This document shows, piece by piece, positions 23,801 to 34,109 of a DNA stretch of 64,000 nucleotides (its first letter is position 1; each line of letters begins with the position of its first letter). A program made the position numbers and the translations under genes. Where the stretch lies: the NCBI RefSeq assembly GCF_026262505.1, contig NC_067207.1:23714082-23778081 (forward strand). Direction: 5' to 3'. Below the pieces are notes generated by a model. The model did not search any database. It saw nothing but the letters and a program-made list of their open reading frames with translations, and was not told the origin of the DNA. The DNA is from Trichomonas vaginalis G3 (taxonomy: Eukaryota; Parabasalia; Trichomonadida; Trichomonadidae).

Positions 23801-25634
23801 AGAATTTTACTTGAAGAAATCATTAATTTATGAGTTCCAAATTGCTAAGCATGACGAAGGATCATTAAATTTGCTACAATTAAATACACCTATTGCAGAA
23901 TTAAGATTTTTGAAATTAAAAGTTTGAAATATTGCCTTTTTGAATAAAAATTTAAATTTTATTATATAATCATGATAATATCTTATAGAAATTAAACGAA
24001 AATATTTTAAACCATTCAAATATTTTGAATGTCTTATCAATTTCAAATATTAAAAGATAGCTTGATTTTATCATCATTAGTTGTTATCAAAGTTTTCTTC
24101 TTTTGATGAACAACAGTAAATGATTTGTTAATTACTTGTCTTCCTTTTTCGCAGCAAAATCGAAAGTTATGATGATAATCTTGCTCTCAATTTTGAAACT
24201 CTCTGATTTACAAGTAAGCATTCCTTTGGAAAAGCAGTCCTATTCTGTTTTCAAGATATTTTAAAGCCTCCATTTCATACAATGCGCAGATCTATTCGAA
24301 ATTGCAAGAACTCTCAAGAAAAATGCAGCAGCAAAGAAGATTCCATAGTTTCTAGCATCAAAAATTTACAACCTTAATACAACAGTTAAAGAGAAGCTCG
24401 AAAAGAAAATATTTAACCATAAAGCTGGAAACCATTCGATATCTACTATTGGATCTAATAAAAAGTTAATTATAACATATTTAACATGCTATTTGTTGAC
24501 TCTGTTCCATTATATTACCATATATATCTTTTTGAAATCTAAAATACTTTTACGATTTTAACCATGTGTTGTTGAAACCATATATCAATCTTAGCTAAAG
24601 TATAGTTTATGAGTCTGTCACCATCTAACGTATGAATTTTCAAAAATGTCAAATATGTTCATTTTTTCTGTAGATTCAGCCATAATTTCACGTTGTTATA
24701 CTATTCAACTATTATTTAATATTTTTATCGATTTAAATATATGATGAGATGCTTAGTTCTCCTGGAAATCGATTTTTAATCGCAATTTTAACTTTCCAAA
24801 AAAAATTCAAAAATAAAAACCCCTCTCAATTTTCTAAGTTTTATAACTCGCCAAATCTCTAGCCAAATTTTTTTTGGCCCGTATAAATATTGTTAGGCAC
24901 TATATAGGGATGCTATTTATCCTCTTTTCATCCCATTTTACTGTTATCGCCTAGTGAATGTACCTTTTCTAATTCAATATATCTGAAATGATTTAATTCA
25001 AAATCTTCTTCTCAATTCAGGTACAATTTTTTTTGGGTACGATAAAACGAGAGAAATGCATATTTAATGAAGTTAAAGCCGTTTCCCCAGTTTTAATCAT
25101 GTTTTAACAACACAAACATATATAACAATTCATGTCCTAGAGTTTTTGAAATTCAATTAAATTTAATTCTGATTTTAAGCTTTTCTTTTACTCAAGAATA
25201 TGTTCTCACATATTGTATCTAAATACTTAAGTTGAACAATGCAAAATTGTTTATTATTTTTTCTGTTTCTATTGATTCCTAATCATCTTGCTTTCCTTTC
25301 TGAAAAGCCATTTCCATTATCTCACATTAGCTAGTGCACTATTTGTACCTATACTATCTTGTGAGTTATTATATACACGCAATAGATCCCTTCTACCGTT
25401 AATATAAAATCATATAAATTAGAACATAAGCTTAAATATACTTAATTAACTGATTTATGGAATATTAGAACATAAACTCTAATATTGATTACTTTTTGGA
25501 TAACAATTCTTTCAAATCTTATTAAAACATATTTTTGGCAATGAATAATGGGATTAAATCATTCGCTCAATTAATATTTGTTTCGAAACACATGATAGAG
25601 CACAAAAATAAATAAATTTTGACATTTTCATTAA
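20824..25634. other. Large AT-rich intergenic region, possible relics
   Basis: About 4.8 kb without a supported gene. Short protein-like stretches occur at 22,113-22,200 (DTSKERIELLPNDEVVVVD, then a stop) and 24,283-24,350 (ADLFEIARTLKKNAAAKK, then a stop). They have no start or continuation and may be relics or chance. Confidence 0.5.
25625..25634 (+). promoter_or_regulatory. Initiator-like element of the SCAR/WAVE gene
   Basis: TTTTCATTAA directly precedes the ATG. TCATTA fits the trichomonad initiator TCA(+1)Py(T/A), with transcription expected to start at the A, only a few bases before the start codon, as is usual in these organisms. Confidence 0.5.
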
Positions 25635-26879
25635 ATGTTTCCAGCAATAAGATTAACACCATTCGATGAAGCACTCAGACCATCATTTCTTGATACCAAA
25701 GAGATTCATGTGTGCATATCTAATCTAGGATACTATTATTCCATTGGACTTTATAATCAAATGAATGAATTGCATAACTTATCAAAACTTATGTTTAGCG
25801 AGCTGGAAAAGGATTTCTTTGCACTCAATGATCGAATTAAAGCCATTTCAGAAAGAATTAGTAATTTCAAGAGGAAAGCTCAAACAATAATAGAACATAA
25901 TCAAACACTATCTCCTCAAGCATTTGCTCAAAATTCTTGCGTTCAAAACAAAATGCCAAATGATACGATAGTTCAAGATGCAAGGCTTGACAAAGCTGAT
26001 GTTTTTGTGCAAAAACTATTAGACAAAGCATATCCTCCACCTTCTCTCGAGAAGTTTCAATGCGTTATTCCGAATTACAAAGATTTAGAAAAACAAATTT
26101 CAGATCCTAATCAATTTGCAGAACAATATAAGCAAGAACTCCTTTCTAAGTATAAAGAACTTGTTCAAAATGCGCAAAGGAAAAAGAAGCCTCATGTCAC
26201 CTTTAATGAAACAAAACATGATGAAAAATCAAGAACAATGTTGAATGTTTACGTCCAAACGATATCTCCTCCATCAGTCACGTTACTAATACCTCCTCCA
26301 CCTGGCCAAACTTCTGGATGGAGAGATTACGCATTAAAAGAAATGAAAGCTACACCAGCACAACAAGGTAATGAGTCAGCAGCACAATACATTGCTCCTG
26401 CTCCATCTGTTGCTCCTTCTGTAAGAGTAATGAACAGAAAGCCACAAAATACAAACATTTCACCACAAAGACAAACAGCTGTTGAAAACTCTCAGCAATT
26501 ATATTCAAGAGAGACACAAAATTATACAGAACAAGCTCAAATTTCTGCACCTCAGAAGCAAATTGAAGAAAGCAAACCATTACCTCCACCACCTCCTCCT
26601 GTTGCAGCTCCAAATGTAGAACCACCTAAGCCTTCTGTTGCAGCTCCAGCCCAAGCACCTAAAGCTACTCTTGGACATCTTGATTTAATCAAACAAGGAG
26701 GATTTAAACTCAAGCCCGTCAAAAAAGAAGAAAATAAGAGCGAAATCAGAGAAGATATTGATCCAAGCTTGCTTACCGTTGGTGAACTCCTTGCAAGAGT
26801 TGCAAAAATCCGCGAAGATACAAAGTTGTCGGATGATGAAGATGAAGAAACATCTAGCAATACATCATACGATTGGTGA
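25635..26879 (+). CDS. SCAR/WAVE-like activator of the Arp2/3 complex
   Basis: A 414-residue protein with the full SCAR/WAVE layout. Residues 1-90 resemble the WAVE homology domain, a helical region that joins the regulatory complex (LYNQMNELHNLSKLMFSELE, then LNDRIKAISERISNFKRKA). The middle is Pro/Gln-rich with PPPP runs (about 220-335), usual profilin or SH3 sites. The C-terminus is a VCA module: WH2 (HLDLIKQGGFKLKPV), an amphipathic connector (VGELLARVAKIREDTKL) and an acidic tail with terminal Trp (DDEDEET...SYDW). WH2 binds actin, and the connector and acid tail bind Arp2/3, so it should drive branched actin in amoeboid spreading. An initiator-like motif abuts the ATG. Domain order makes the call strong though overall similarity is low. 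Confidence 0.85.
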   Translation: MFPAIRLTPFDEALRPSFLDTKEIHVCISNLGYYYSIGLYNQMNELHNLSKLMFSELEKDFFALNDRIKAISERISNFKRKAQTIIEHNQTLSPQAFAQNSCVQNKMPNDTIVQDARLDKADVFVQKLLDKAYPPPSLEKFQCVIPNYKDLEKQISDPNQFAEQYKQELLSKYKELVQNAQRKKKPHVTFNETKHDEKSRTMLNVYVQTISPPSVTLLIPPPPGQTSGWRDYALKEMKATPAQQGNESAAQYIAPAPSVAPSVRVMNRKPQNTNISPQRQTAVENSQQLYSRETQNYTEQAQISAPQKQIEESKPLPPPPPPVAAPNVEPPKPSVAAPAQAPKATLGHLDLIKQGGFKLKPVKKEENKSEIREDIDPSLLTVGELLARVAKIREDTKLSDDEDEETSSNTSYDW

Positions 26880-27727
26880 TACTTCATAAATTTTATCAAT
26901 ATTTCGAATTTTTATAATTTTTTTTTGAAATAAGGTAGTCACAAAATCTAAGTAGTGAGGCTCTCAAAAATTGAACCGTACTCCATACAAAATTTGTGTA
27001 CCCTCACTACTTAGATTTTGTGGCCTTCAATTGAGAGGTTAGTTTTGATAGAGCACGTTATAAAATTAAAAGGGAAAAATAAATAAAATTTAAACATTTA
27101 ATTATATATAATGTAAGGAGTGTAATTCCAAATTTTCTAAAAACTATTCAAATTTGAGCATTTTTTGGAAATAGTAAATCTAATATGTACATCTAATAAC
27201 AACATGATTCATCACCTTTTCAAGCTCTGCAGTCAATTTTTTGAAATTTGATTGAAATAAATGTAGCAAAAATTACATTTCATTAGGGAATATATGAGTT
27301 TCTCTGGAAACAGGCTGATAAATTTAAATTTTGTCCAATCAACATGAATGCATTGAGAAATTTGGATTGATTTTCTGGTAGAATCTGGAACAATTCAACC
27401 ATGTATAAATGGATCATGTAATCATCATGAAATGTTAGTGTTAGAGTTCAAAGAGAAACAGAATGAGTGGAAATCAAACACAATCTGAATAATTTTAAAC
27501 GTATACAATCTTTAAGTTTGTATTTTGAATTCTACATATATGATTGTGTAATTCGTTCTTTCAAATTTTCGGATTCAGGCATGTTTTGATAAAATTCATT
27601 CCCAAAAACGTCAATTAACAATTAAATTTAGTGTATTTTAAATATATATACGTATTATATTTTATAAATTATATTAAATTCGCAAAATTTTAAGTTTTAA
27701 ACAAAAATAAAAAATCTTCAAAATATG

Positions 27728-27728
<1 letters not shown>
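26880..27728. other. Intergenic region before the Maverick
   Basis: AT-rich DNA with the inverted repeat at 26940-27022 and otherwise nothing supported. It ends in the host copy of the Maverick target site ATATGA (27723-27728). Confidence 0.6.
26940..27022. repeat. 21-bp perfect inverted repeat, MITE-like
   Basis: CACAAAATCTAAGTAGTGAG plus G at 26940-26960 pairs exactly with its reverse complement at 27002-27022, with 41 bases between. A partly similar TCTAGATTTTGTGAG occurs at 52749-52763, just right of the Maverick. No clear target duplication is seen. Confidence 0.75.
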
Positions 27729-27759
<31 letters not shown>

Positions 27760-27795
27760 AAGTGGGGCTTCCAGGCACTTCGTGCCCTCTAGCCC
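27729..27795 (+). repeat. Maverick left terminal inverted repeat
   Basis: About 29 A followed by a GC-rich block ending CTAGCCC. It matches the right terminus in reverse complement, differing by one base (GGAAG against GGTAG) over the GC-rich part. Confidence 0.9.
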
Positions 27796-27821
27796 TGAAG
27801 ATGTTTAGGAGAAATGAAGTT

Positions 27822-27905
27822 TTGAGGACATACATGACTTTGAGTTTAGATATGACAAGATAGAATATGAGAGAGGTCCTATAAACCGGAGAAAGTGTCA
27901 TATAA
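27822..27905 (+). pseudogene. Fragment of a DNA adenine methyltransferase gene at the left tip
   Basis: This stretch encodes HDFEFRYDKIEYERGPINR then KCH, nearly the same as the C-terminal part of the intact methyltransferase at 51641-52459 (HDYVFRYDKIEYERGPINR). It points inward, as the intact gene does at the other end, so the left tip carries a deleted inverted copy of the right tip. It ends at a block, GTGTCATATAAACATCTGTC, that recurs just before the coiled-coil gene. Confidence 0.8.
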
Positions 27906-28071
27906 ACATCTGTCATTTTACTCAGAATTTTACTCAGAATTCAATAAAAATATATTTTAGGGTAGAAGGGTATATCTACCCCGTTTTCTAACCTCATTTC
28001 TACCCCATATGTCCTTACTGAAAATATGACTTTGACCGAGTAGTTTTTTGTGCTGAACAAAAAGTGTCATA

Positions 28072-28110
28072 TAAACATCTGTCAAAAACCGCTTTTTAAC
28101 TTCACTTAAA
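28072..28110 (+). promoter_or_regulatory. Upstream element of the coiled-coil gene
   Basis: TTCACTTAAA lies directly before the ATG, with TCACTT fitting the trichomonad initiator. The upstream GTCATATAAACATCTGTCAA is conserved before both copies of this gene in the second element (about 53,213 and 56,490). This suggests host-type transcription for the terminal gene, unlike the AT-run promoters of inner genes. Confidence 0.5.
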
Positions 28111-30765
28111 ATGCCACGTAAGCTACGTAAGAATATACGTAAGAGGAAGAGAGCATTGAAACATCCAATAGTAAGACTAACACCACAACAACAGTTGCAA
28201 CAACAAATGCTGAATGACCCCACTATGTTGCAACAAATGTCAAGCAATCCTATGCTTTTAAACCGAGTTGTTGGTGCACAGAGTGGAGGTTTAAGAGCGG
28301 CACTTTTAGCGAAAATGGCAGGCTATGGTGGAGCTGCAGACGGAACAGCCTATAACCCTCAAAGTCAAATGAATTTGAGTTCACTCAAAAATCAAATAAC
28401 AGATGTCAAAAAGTCAAACATAGACATACAGAAGCAAATAAGTGAAAACGAAAAGAAACTAGAATATGACAGACACACAAAGAAACTCAATGAGTTAAAC
28501 GTAGAGAAAAAGAAGAAAGAAGAACAACTGAAAGAACTAAGTACAGAGGAATATGCGAAAAAAGTGTCAGAAAAAGCAGCAGAAGTAGCAAAAATGGAAC
28601 AAGATGTCATAAATTTGAAAAACCATACTACTCAATATAAAATACTGAAAGATGAAGAGATAAAACAAAAAGCCCTGAAGACATATATGGATAGCGATGA
28701 GTATAAAAAAGAAGTTGAAGCAAATGTAAAGGCAGAAAAACTTTTACAGTTGCAAAACCAAACCGTACAGTATGAAAACTTAGCACAAGAAAGTAAAAAT
28801 AACGACGCGGCTATGCAAAAGGCAATGAAAAGCGCAGAATATATAAAAGCTAACAATGACTGGTTAGATGCCCAAGCCAACGCTAAAGCAGCCCAACTCA
28901 TAGGGTCAATAAGGACAAAAATACAAGCGGATGAAGACAGTTCAAATGAAGCTTTAACAAATGCTGACTTTAAGAACGCCTTCGAAGCTCTTCATAGTAA
29001 GGTGAAACAAGTGAACGACTTCTCATCTGGAAAGAAACTGAAGTCTGAAGGTTTCGACAAAGAGTTAAGAGAAGTAGCACAAAATATGACGAAAATAACA
29101 GATGCAGCAACGAGACAGGCAGTTCAAAGTGCCTATGACGCCGTTAGAGCAACTGTTGTGAAAAGTCAAGAAAAAGAGTTACAACAGACCAAAACAGACC
29201 TAGTAAATGCTTTCTTAAGAACGAAAAGTCAGGTAGGACATTACGCTGCAGATGGAACATATGTGCCATCTGGTGGAACTTATATACCACCAAACCCTCC
29301 AAGAGAAGCACCTGCACCAGGACTACCTAGAACATTTACATCGTCACATGGACACAGACACAGGCATGCACAACAACCAGCACAACAACCACCTCCACAA
29401 CCAGCACAACAACCAACACAACAACCAGCACAGCAACCAACAGTTCAAAACCCTGCACAACAACAACCACAAACAGAGCAAGGACATAAAAGAAGTAGAG
29501 AACAAGGAAACCAAGAATTCTTAAAAATGCTTAAAGAAGAGTGTGGTTTCCCAGATACTGTTGACTTTAGTGACAGATATAAAGAAGCTATTAGAAAGTT
29601 CAAGGATGGAAATACTGACCCGAACCTATTTAGCTTTATGGCTCAGCACCAAAACGGATATAATCTCAAACCTGGAAAATACAAGCTCGCTAAGGGATAT
29701 GATTTAATAGCATATCATCCAAATGACATGGATGAATTTACTCCGAGATATTTGATGTCAGAGCTAAATGACAATTCAACTTTCGTCATGAAACGCGTAA
29801 AAAATAGAGACGGAACGAAAGAACAAAAGCTTATGAATGCGGATGACGTAGATAGGGAAATTGTTGAAAACGGTCTCGGAATATATGAAATGCCAGCAGA
29901 TGAGGTACAAGAAACTCCACAGGAAGAAGTTCAGATACAACCAGACATGGAAGAAATAGTTCAGCAACAACAGCTAGAAGAGCCTGAAGGAAACGAACAA
30001 GTCACTCCTTTGGAAACTAACTTCACAGAACTAGATGAAGATTTGGAACAGCCGAAAAATCTTGACCCTCAACAAGAGTATGCGGAGAATATGGAATATT
30101 TCCAAGAGTCTAAAAAAAATTCGGCTGACATAGTAGAAGAATATCGAAAAATGTTTGCCGACATACAAAAGACTCCAACACCAGATGAAAATATTCAGCA
30201 TAGAATGGAAGAACTGAAAAAAATGTACACAAAATACAACAACCCTTTTTACTTACGAGCATTTAACGTTCAATCTTCGGATGAACTCGGTGAAAATAAA
30301 AGGTTAAATTTCAAGAAAACATATAGAAATGAAACATTGTTTAAAGTTCATTCAGAACCTAACCAAGATGGAAACAAACCTACTTTTGTTTCTGCAGACG
30401 ATGGAACTACAATGAGATGGGGTCATAAAGCTAATCCAGATAGGTGGTTCATAAACTTACAACCACAATTCCAAGAAGTTGTAGACGCAATGGAAGTGAA
30501 TGGTGAACCAGATATAGCTGGTATTTTAAGCGCGGCTTTAATGCCATTGAAAGATATGAAAGATGCAGATATTTTGGACCAGTATGAAATGAACATGGCT
30601 GATGGAAATATAACACCTGACGTTCTAGAACATTTATCTCAAAGAACTACACAGAACCATAGAGATGGTATATTTGGTGAAGAGTTTAGAAAGAAAGTTA
30701 GGGAAGAGAAGGAAGAGAACCTATTGTACATGACCTTGCAAACGAAAGTTTACAAAATGTCATAA
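28111..30765 (+). CDS. Large coiled-coil structural-type protein
   Basis: An 884-residue frame at the left end of the Maverick. The N-terminus is very basic (PRKLRKNIRKRKRALKHP), like a nuclear-localisation or DNA-binding tail. Residues about 90-330 are Lys/Glu-rich coiled coil. About 400-450 is a Gln/Pro repeat (AQQPPPQPAQQPTQQPAQQP), followed by an acidic linker and a folded C-terminal half. I recognise no catalytic motif. The position beside the terminus and upstream of the capsid candidate suggests a virion core or scaffold protein; a terminal protein is possible but unsupported. The frame ends near 30,715-30,765 by a shift, and matching coding continues to about 31,418. Two broken copies occur at 53-56 kb. 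Confidence 0.7.
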   Translation: MPRKLRKNIRKRKRALKHPIVRLTPQQQLQQQMLNDPTMLQQMSSNPMLLNRVVGAQSGGLRAALLAKMAGYGGAADGTAYNPQSQMNLSSLKNQITDVKKSNIDIQKQISENEKKLEYDRHTKKLNELNVEKKKKEEQLKELSTEEYAKKVSEKAAEVAKMEQDVINLKNHTTQYKILKDEEIKQKALKTYMDSDEYKKEVEANVKAEKLLQLQNQTVQYENLAQESKNNDAAMQKAMKSAEYIKANNDWLDAQANAKAAQLIGSIRTKIQADEDSSNEALTNADFKNAFEALHSKVKQVNDFSSGKKLKSEGFDKELREVAQNMTKITDAATRQAVQSAYDAVRATVVKSQEKELQQTKTDLVNAFLRTKSQVGHYAADGTYVPSGGTYIPPNPPREAPAPGLPRTFTSSHGHRHRHAQQPAQQPPPQPAQQPTQQPAQQPTVQNPAQQQPQTEQGHKRSREQGNQEFLKMLKEECGFPDTVDFSDRYKEAIRKFKDGNTDPNLFSFMAQHQNGYNLKPGKYKLAKGYDLIAYHPNDMDEFTPRYLMSELNDNSTFVMKRVKNRDGTKEQKLMNADDVDREIVENGLGIYEMPADEVQETPQEEVQIQPDMEEIVQQQQLEEPEGNEQVTPLETNFTELDEDLEQPKNLDPQQEYAENMEYFQESKKNSADIVEEYRKMFADIQKTPTPDENIQHRMEELKKMYTKYNNPFYLRAFNVQSSDELGENKRLNFKKTYRNETLFKVHSEPNQDGNKPTFVSADDGTTMRWGHKANPDRWFINLQPQFQEVVDAMEVNGEPDIAGILSAALMPLKDMKDADILDQYEMNMADGNITPDVLEHLSQRTTQNHRDGIFGEEFRKKVREEKEENLLYMTLQTKVYKMS

Positions 30766-31418
30766 AAACTTACTTTGCAGGCGATGAATCGAGAAGGGAT
30801 GAAATATTTAAGAAAACTCAAATGGACAGTACCAAATGAAATGTTAGTATTGAAAAACATGTTCCTTGACAAAATAAAACCAACTACAGAAATAAATGAC
30901 GCCAAGACTGAAAGATTGGGTAAAAGCTTTCCCATTCACAAAAGATATAGTTGGTAACATGGAAAGAAAACCAGAATGGCTACAAAAAACATATATTTGG
31001 AAACGAGCTTATTCCATATGGACAAGCTCTGTTTGAAGAGCTTGAACCAGAAACTCAGGAAAGAGTCATGCAAACAATACGCAAAGACTCAAATACAGAC
31101 TATGACAAAACTCTTTCTAGGATATAGGTTACCTGAGATGGGCGACCAGAGCAAAAGGCAAAAAGGACATGGGAAATTTGCAACATACTAGATGAACATA
31201 ATGCAAAGATGCAACAACTTCAAGCAGAGGGCAATGAAGGAAAAAGAAGAGTTAAAAACTCAGTCAGGAAGAAAGTAAAGCTTGGTCCACGTGGGTTCTA
31301 TTATGAACATATAAATCCAACTATTCTATATTTTTACTCATATGAAATGTACGCCGCTCAGAATATAACGCCAACAGTTTTGGATGCTATGAATGGAAAT
31401 GTTTTCCGAATGGTATAA
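30766..31418 (+). pseudogene. Broken 3' continuation of the coiled-coil gene
   Basis: Protein-like sequence continues in alternating frames after the shift near 30,715. Examples are YFAGDESRRDEIFKKTQ, LVLKNMFLDKIKPTT and finally GPRGFYYEHINPTILYFYS to a stop at 31,418, with at least three one-base shifts. Read through, the protein would be about 1,100 residues. The end overlaps the next gene start at 31,399. Confidence 0.6.
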
Positions 31419-32960
31419 CGAATGCGACAATGCCATTAGAAGGTCAGAAATAGTTCCTGGAACTTACGAATATACAACTGCTGTTTCTTATGGAAATGTA
31501 GGTGAGTTTGAGAAGGTTCTTCAACAACAGTAGATATTGCTTGCGACAGGTTTCATATTATTTCTATTGACAACTCATTCTTATACGTGGAACAAGACAT
31601 TGAAATAAAACCTTCTGCCAAGTTGTCTGACAAGAAAGGTTGCAATGGAATTTTCTATGTCGGATACCAATATGCTCCAGAAAGTTTTTCATGGGATATA
31701 AGATATATTCTAACTCTGACTTAGTTCAAACAGTAACATGGGCAAACTATGAATGTTCGCTTTGAGAAACTCAGTACAACCACAAGCTAGAGACAAACAG
31801 ACCAGTATGCAACTATTGAGAAAATAAGAAGACTTGACCCTAACGTTCCAGGAGTTTATGTTGACCTTTCTGGACAAACTGCAGCAGCAGTAACCAAAGT
31901 AAAACTGAAACTTAGAGTTCCTTTGTCATCTTTTCCTCATCTTAGGTTTTTAAGATACTTGCCAAACTGGCAGGAAAAATTTCTATCGAACTTACTCCAA
32001 GCAAAAATAACTTAGTCATTGCACCAACACAAGACCCATTCACTCTTACAGAAGTAGTGGGAACAAATAAAATGTCATTCGCCGACTTTTGCAAAAACAA
32101 AGTTGACTTAGACTTTTGGTTTCTCAAACCTCAACACTGAAGTAAACTATTATTTCAATGCTGCTGGAGATGCTTGGGACCCAGTTAAGTTCACATGCGA
32201 AAAGTTTGAATGCAAGAGAATAGAAAGCAGACTTGCCGTTTATATGTTGGACCCAGATATTTCAAATGCTTTAGCTGCCAAATATATTGCAGTTCCACTT
32301 ATGTTCCCTATACACCAAATATCTGTCAAAGACTTTGCAGGTGAAGTTGGAAACCAAAGTGCTGACCCAGGTGCAAGAACAGATATTGCTTTAACAACTG
32401 CAATAAACATGCAGATACTATGTTTGTACTGTTCAGACGAACTATAAATGACTATTCTTGTTTCTACAACCCTGGTATTAAATATCATATAAACATAGAT
32501 GGCAAATACTATCCAAGAGAAGAATATTCTACATTGAGGATATGAGGTCATACAACTTGACATTAGATGCTATGAACTTTAACAACAACTTCACAACAAC
32601 CATTAACCCTGAAATGCAAAGTTCTATTATGCCATATGTGAAAGTATGGACTCATGCAGGAGCTCAAAAAACTCAATATACAAATGGAGACCGTTCAAAC
32701 TTTTGGCTTGGCATTCCATTTGCTGACTCAGAGACTTTATGGGTGGTATTTTCAACTGTTGGTACAGTTCAAATACAATATACTGGTGACAGAGACGGTC
32801 CAGATGAATTGAAGCAAAGAAGTTTACAAAACCAATAGCACTTTTCACGGAAGATGCTCTTTTGAAGATTCGTTCGATGAAACCTGCTGGGGCTCCTCAG
32901 ATTGGTATAACGACAGCTTCCATCGAGCAGATTTTGCAGCAGGTCAGTAAGTGTTCTTGA
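31399..32960 (+). pseudogene. Probable major capsid protein, heavily frameshifted
   Basis: From the ATG at 31399 (MFSEWYNECDN) coding continues in changing frames to a stop at 32,960, roughly 520 residues. At least six shifts occur, for example near 31,525, 31,685, 32,110, 32,440, 32,540 and 32,820. Beta-rich stretches such as FHIISIDNSFLYVEQDIEI, FYVGYQYAPE, and MPYVKVWTHAGAQ with FWLGIPFADS fit the jelly-roll style of Polinton capsid proteins. Size and position fit the major capsid gene, and no other gene in the element is a better candidate. The call rests on context and general character, not on a diagnostic motif. A broken capsid gene would leave the element unable to form particles. Confidence 0.5.
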
Positions 32961-33262
32961 ACTGACTTCTCTCCGTCAAATATTGACAGTACGCCAGTTT
33001 TGATATAATATTGTATTAAAAACTTTCCTTTAGAAATATCGGTCAGTTTTGTTGTTATATTTTTGTCTGCTTCAAGAACTTTCACCATCTCGGTTATACC
33101 AACTTTCTTTGCTTTATGAAAATATTTTGGTTCAGCAAAGACTGCTATTCTATAACATTTTCCATTGTTTGTATAAAGAACTATTCTATCAATGAACTTG
33201 TATTGTTTGTGTGTGTAAACTTTGTTTTGCTTCAATTCGAAGAGATACTCAAATACGTCCAT
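32897..33262 (-). CDS. Hypothetical Maverick protein, 121 residues
   Basis: Opens MDVFEYLFELKQNKVYTHKQ and ends CSMEAVVIPI. It has alternating charged and hydrophobic residues, no membrane span and no motif I recognise. It is the only minus-strand gene in the left third, convergent with the capsid gene (3' ends overlap by about 64 bp) and divergent from the gene starting at 33281, only 18 bp away, so the two may share a promoter. The frame is intact although its neighbours are broken, which supports it as real. Function unknown. Confidence 0.5.
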   Translation of the reverse strand: MDVFEYLFELKQNKVYTHKQYKFIDRIVLYTNNGKCYRIAVFAEPKYFHKAKKVGITEMVKVLEADKNITTKLTDISKGKFLIQYYIKTGVLSIFDGEKSVQEHLLTCCKICSMEAVVIPI

Positions 33263-33280
33263 CTTTTTATTCTAAGTAAA

Positions 33281-33861
33281 ATGTCATTTCCGAAAAATAG
33301 AAGCGTAAGTGTTTCAAAAGGTTTAATGGCGATGGCAGATGTGAAGTTAAATTCACCAACTCAAACAAACAGTCAAAGTGTTGTTGTCAATGTCAAAGAA
33401 AGAGATGTTGAAGTGGGGAAACCATACGAAGACGAAGATGGTATAACAATAGTTCCTGTAAAAGAACAACCAACATATCCTGAAGTTAGCAGAGACTTAA
33501 GTTCTGTTGCAGATATTCGAAAACGACTACCAACAACTTAAAGACAAACTTAAAACTCAGGAGAAGATTTGTCAGGCTTTGGGTATAATGTTAAACTTGG
33601 TCGAACACAACCCTGTAAAAGTGAACTCATATGTCATCGCACCTCATGAAATTTTGAAAGAACTATTGAAACTTTTGACAGAGGCAGACGATATAAACAT
33701 CAAAGAAATAGAACCCGACATTGCTTGCTGTGGTGTTCATACAATGTCATTGACAAGATATACGTTATGAAAGGAGGTGAAACGTTGAACTTAAAGTATA
33801 GTTTCCAGACGTCATAAAAATATTTGACGACCACAACATTTCATTAAAATTTAGTTGCTAA
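33281..33861 (+). pseudogene. Hypothetical Maverick protein, frameshifted
   Basis: Start MSFPKNRSVSVSKGLMAMAD at 33281. The frame shifts near 33,520, continuing as IFENDYQQLKDKLKTQEK, again near 33,740 and once more near 33,805, ending at 33,861, about 190 residues if read through. The middle is helical and Leu/Lys/Glu-rich. Upstream is TTCTAAGTAAA, containing TCTA. Not recognised; in this gene block a minor virion or scaffold role is possible. Confidence 0.45.
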
Positions 33862-33867
33862 GTAAAA

Positions 33868-34099
33868 ATGTCAAAAACTTCTTGAAAGATGTTTGAAGAA
33901 AAATAATATAGACTTTATTTCATGTAAAGGACTTTACACACTTTTGAACGATATGAAAGACCCTGTTTTGTTTGTTCGTGTAGACAAAGGAAAGTTCTAT
34001 GTCTTTACAAAATATTTGAACTTCTTAGACAGAGAACTTCAAGAAACGCCATGTGAAAGTTTAGATGAAGTTCTTCTCCACTTTCAGAAAAACTTTTAA
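33868..34099 (+). pseudogene. Small hypothetical Maverick protein, frameshifted
   Basis: ATG at 33868 with one-base losses near 33,880 and 33,893. The intact remainder runs KKNNIDFISCKGLYTLLNDM to FQKNF-stop, about 77 residues in total. It starts 7 bp after the previous stop and ends 11 bp before the next gene, suggesting a transcriptional series. Not recognised. Confidence 0.45.
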
Positions 34100-34109
34100 A
34101 TATATGTAA

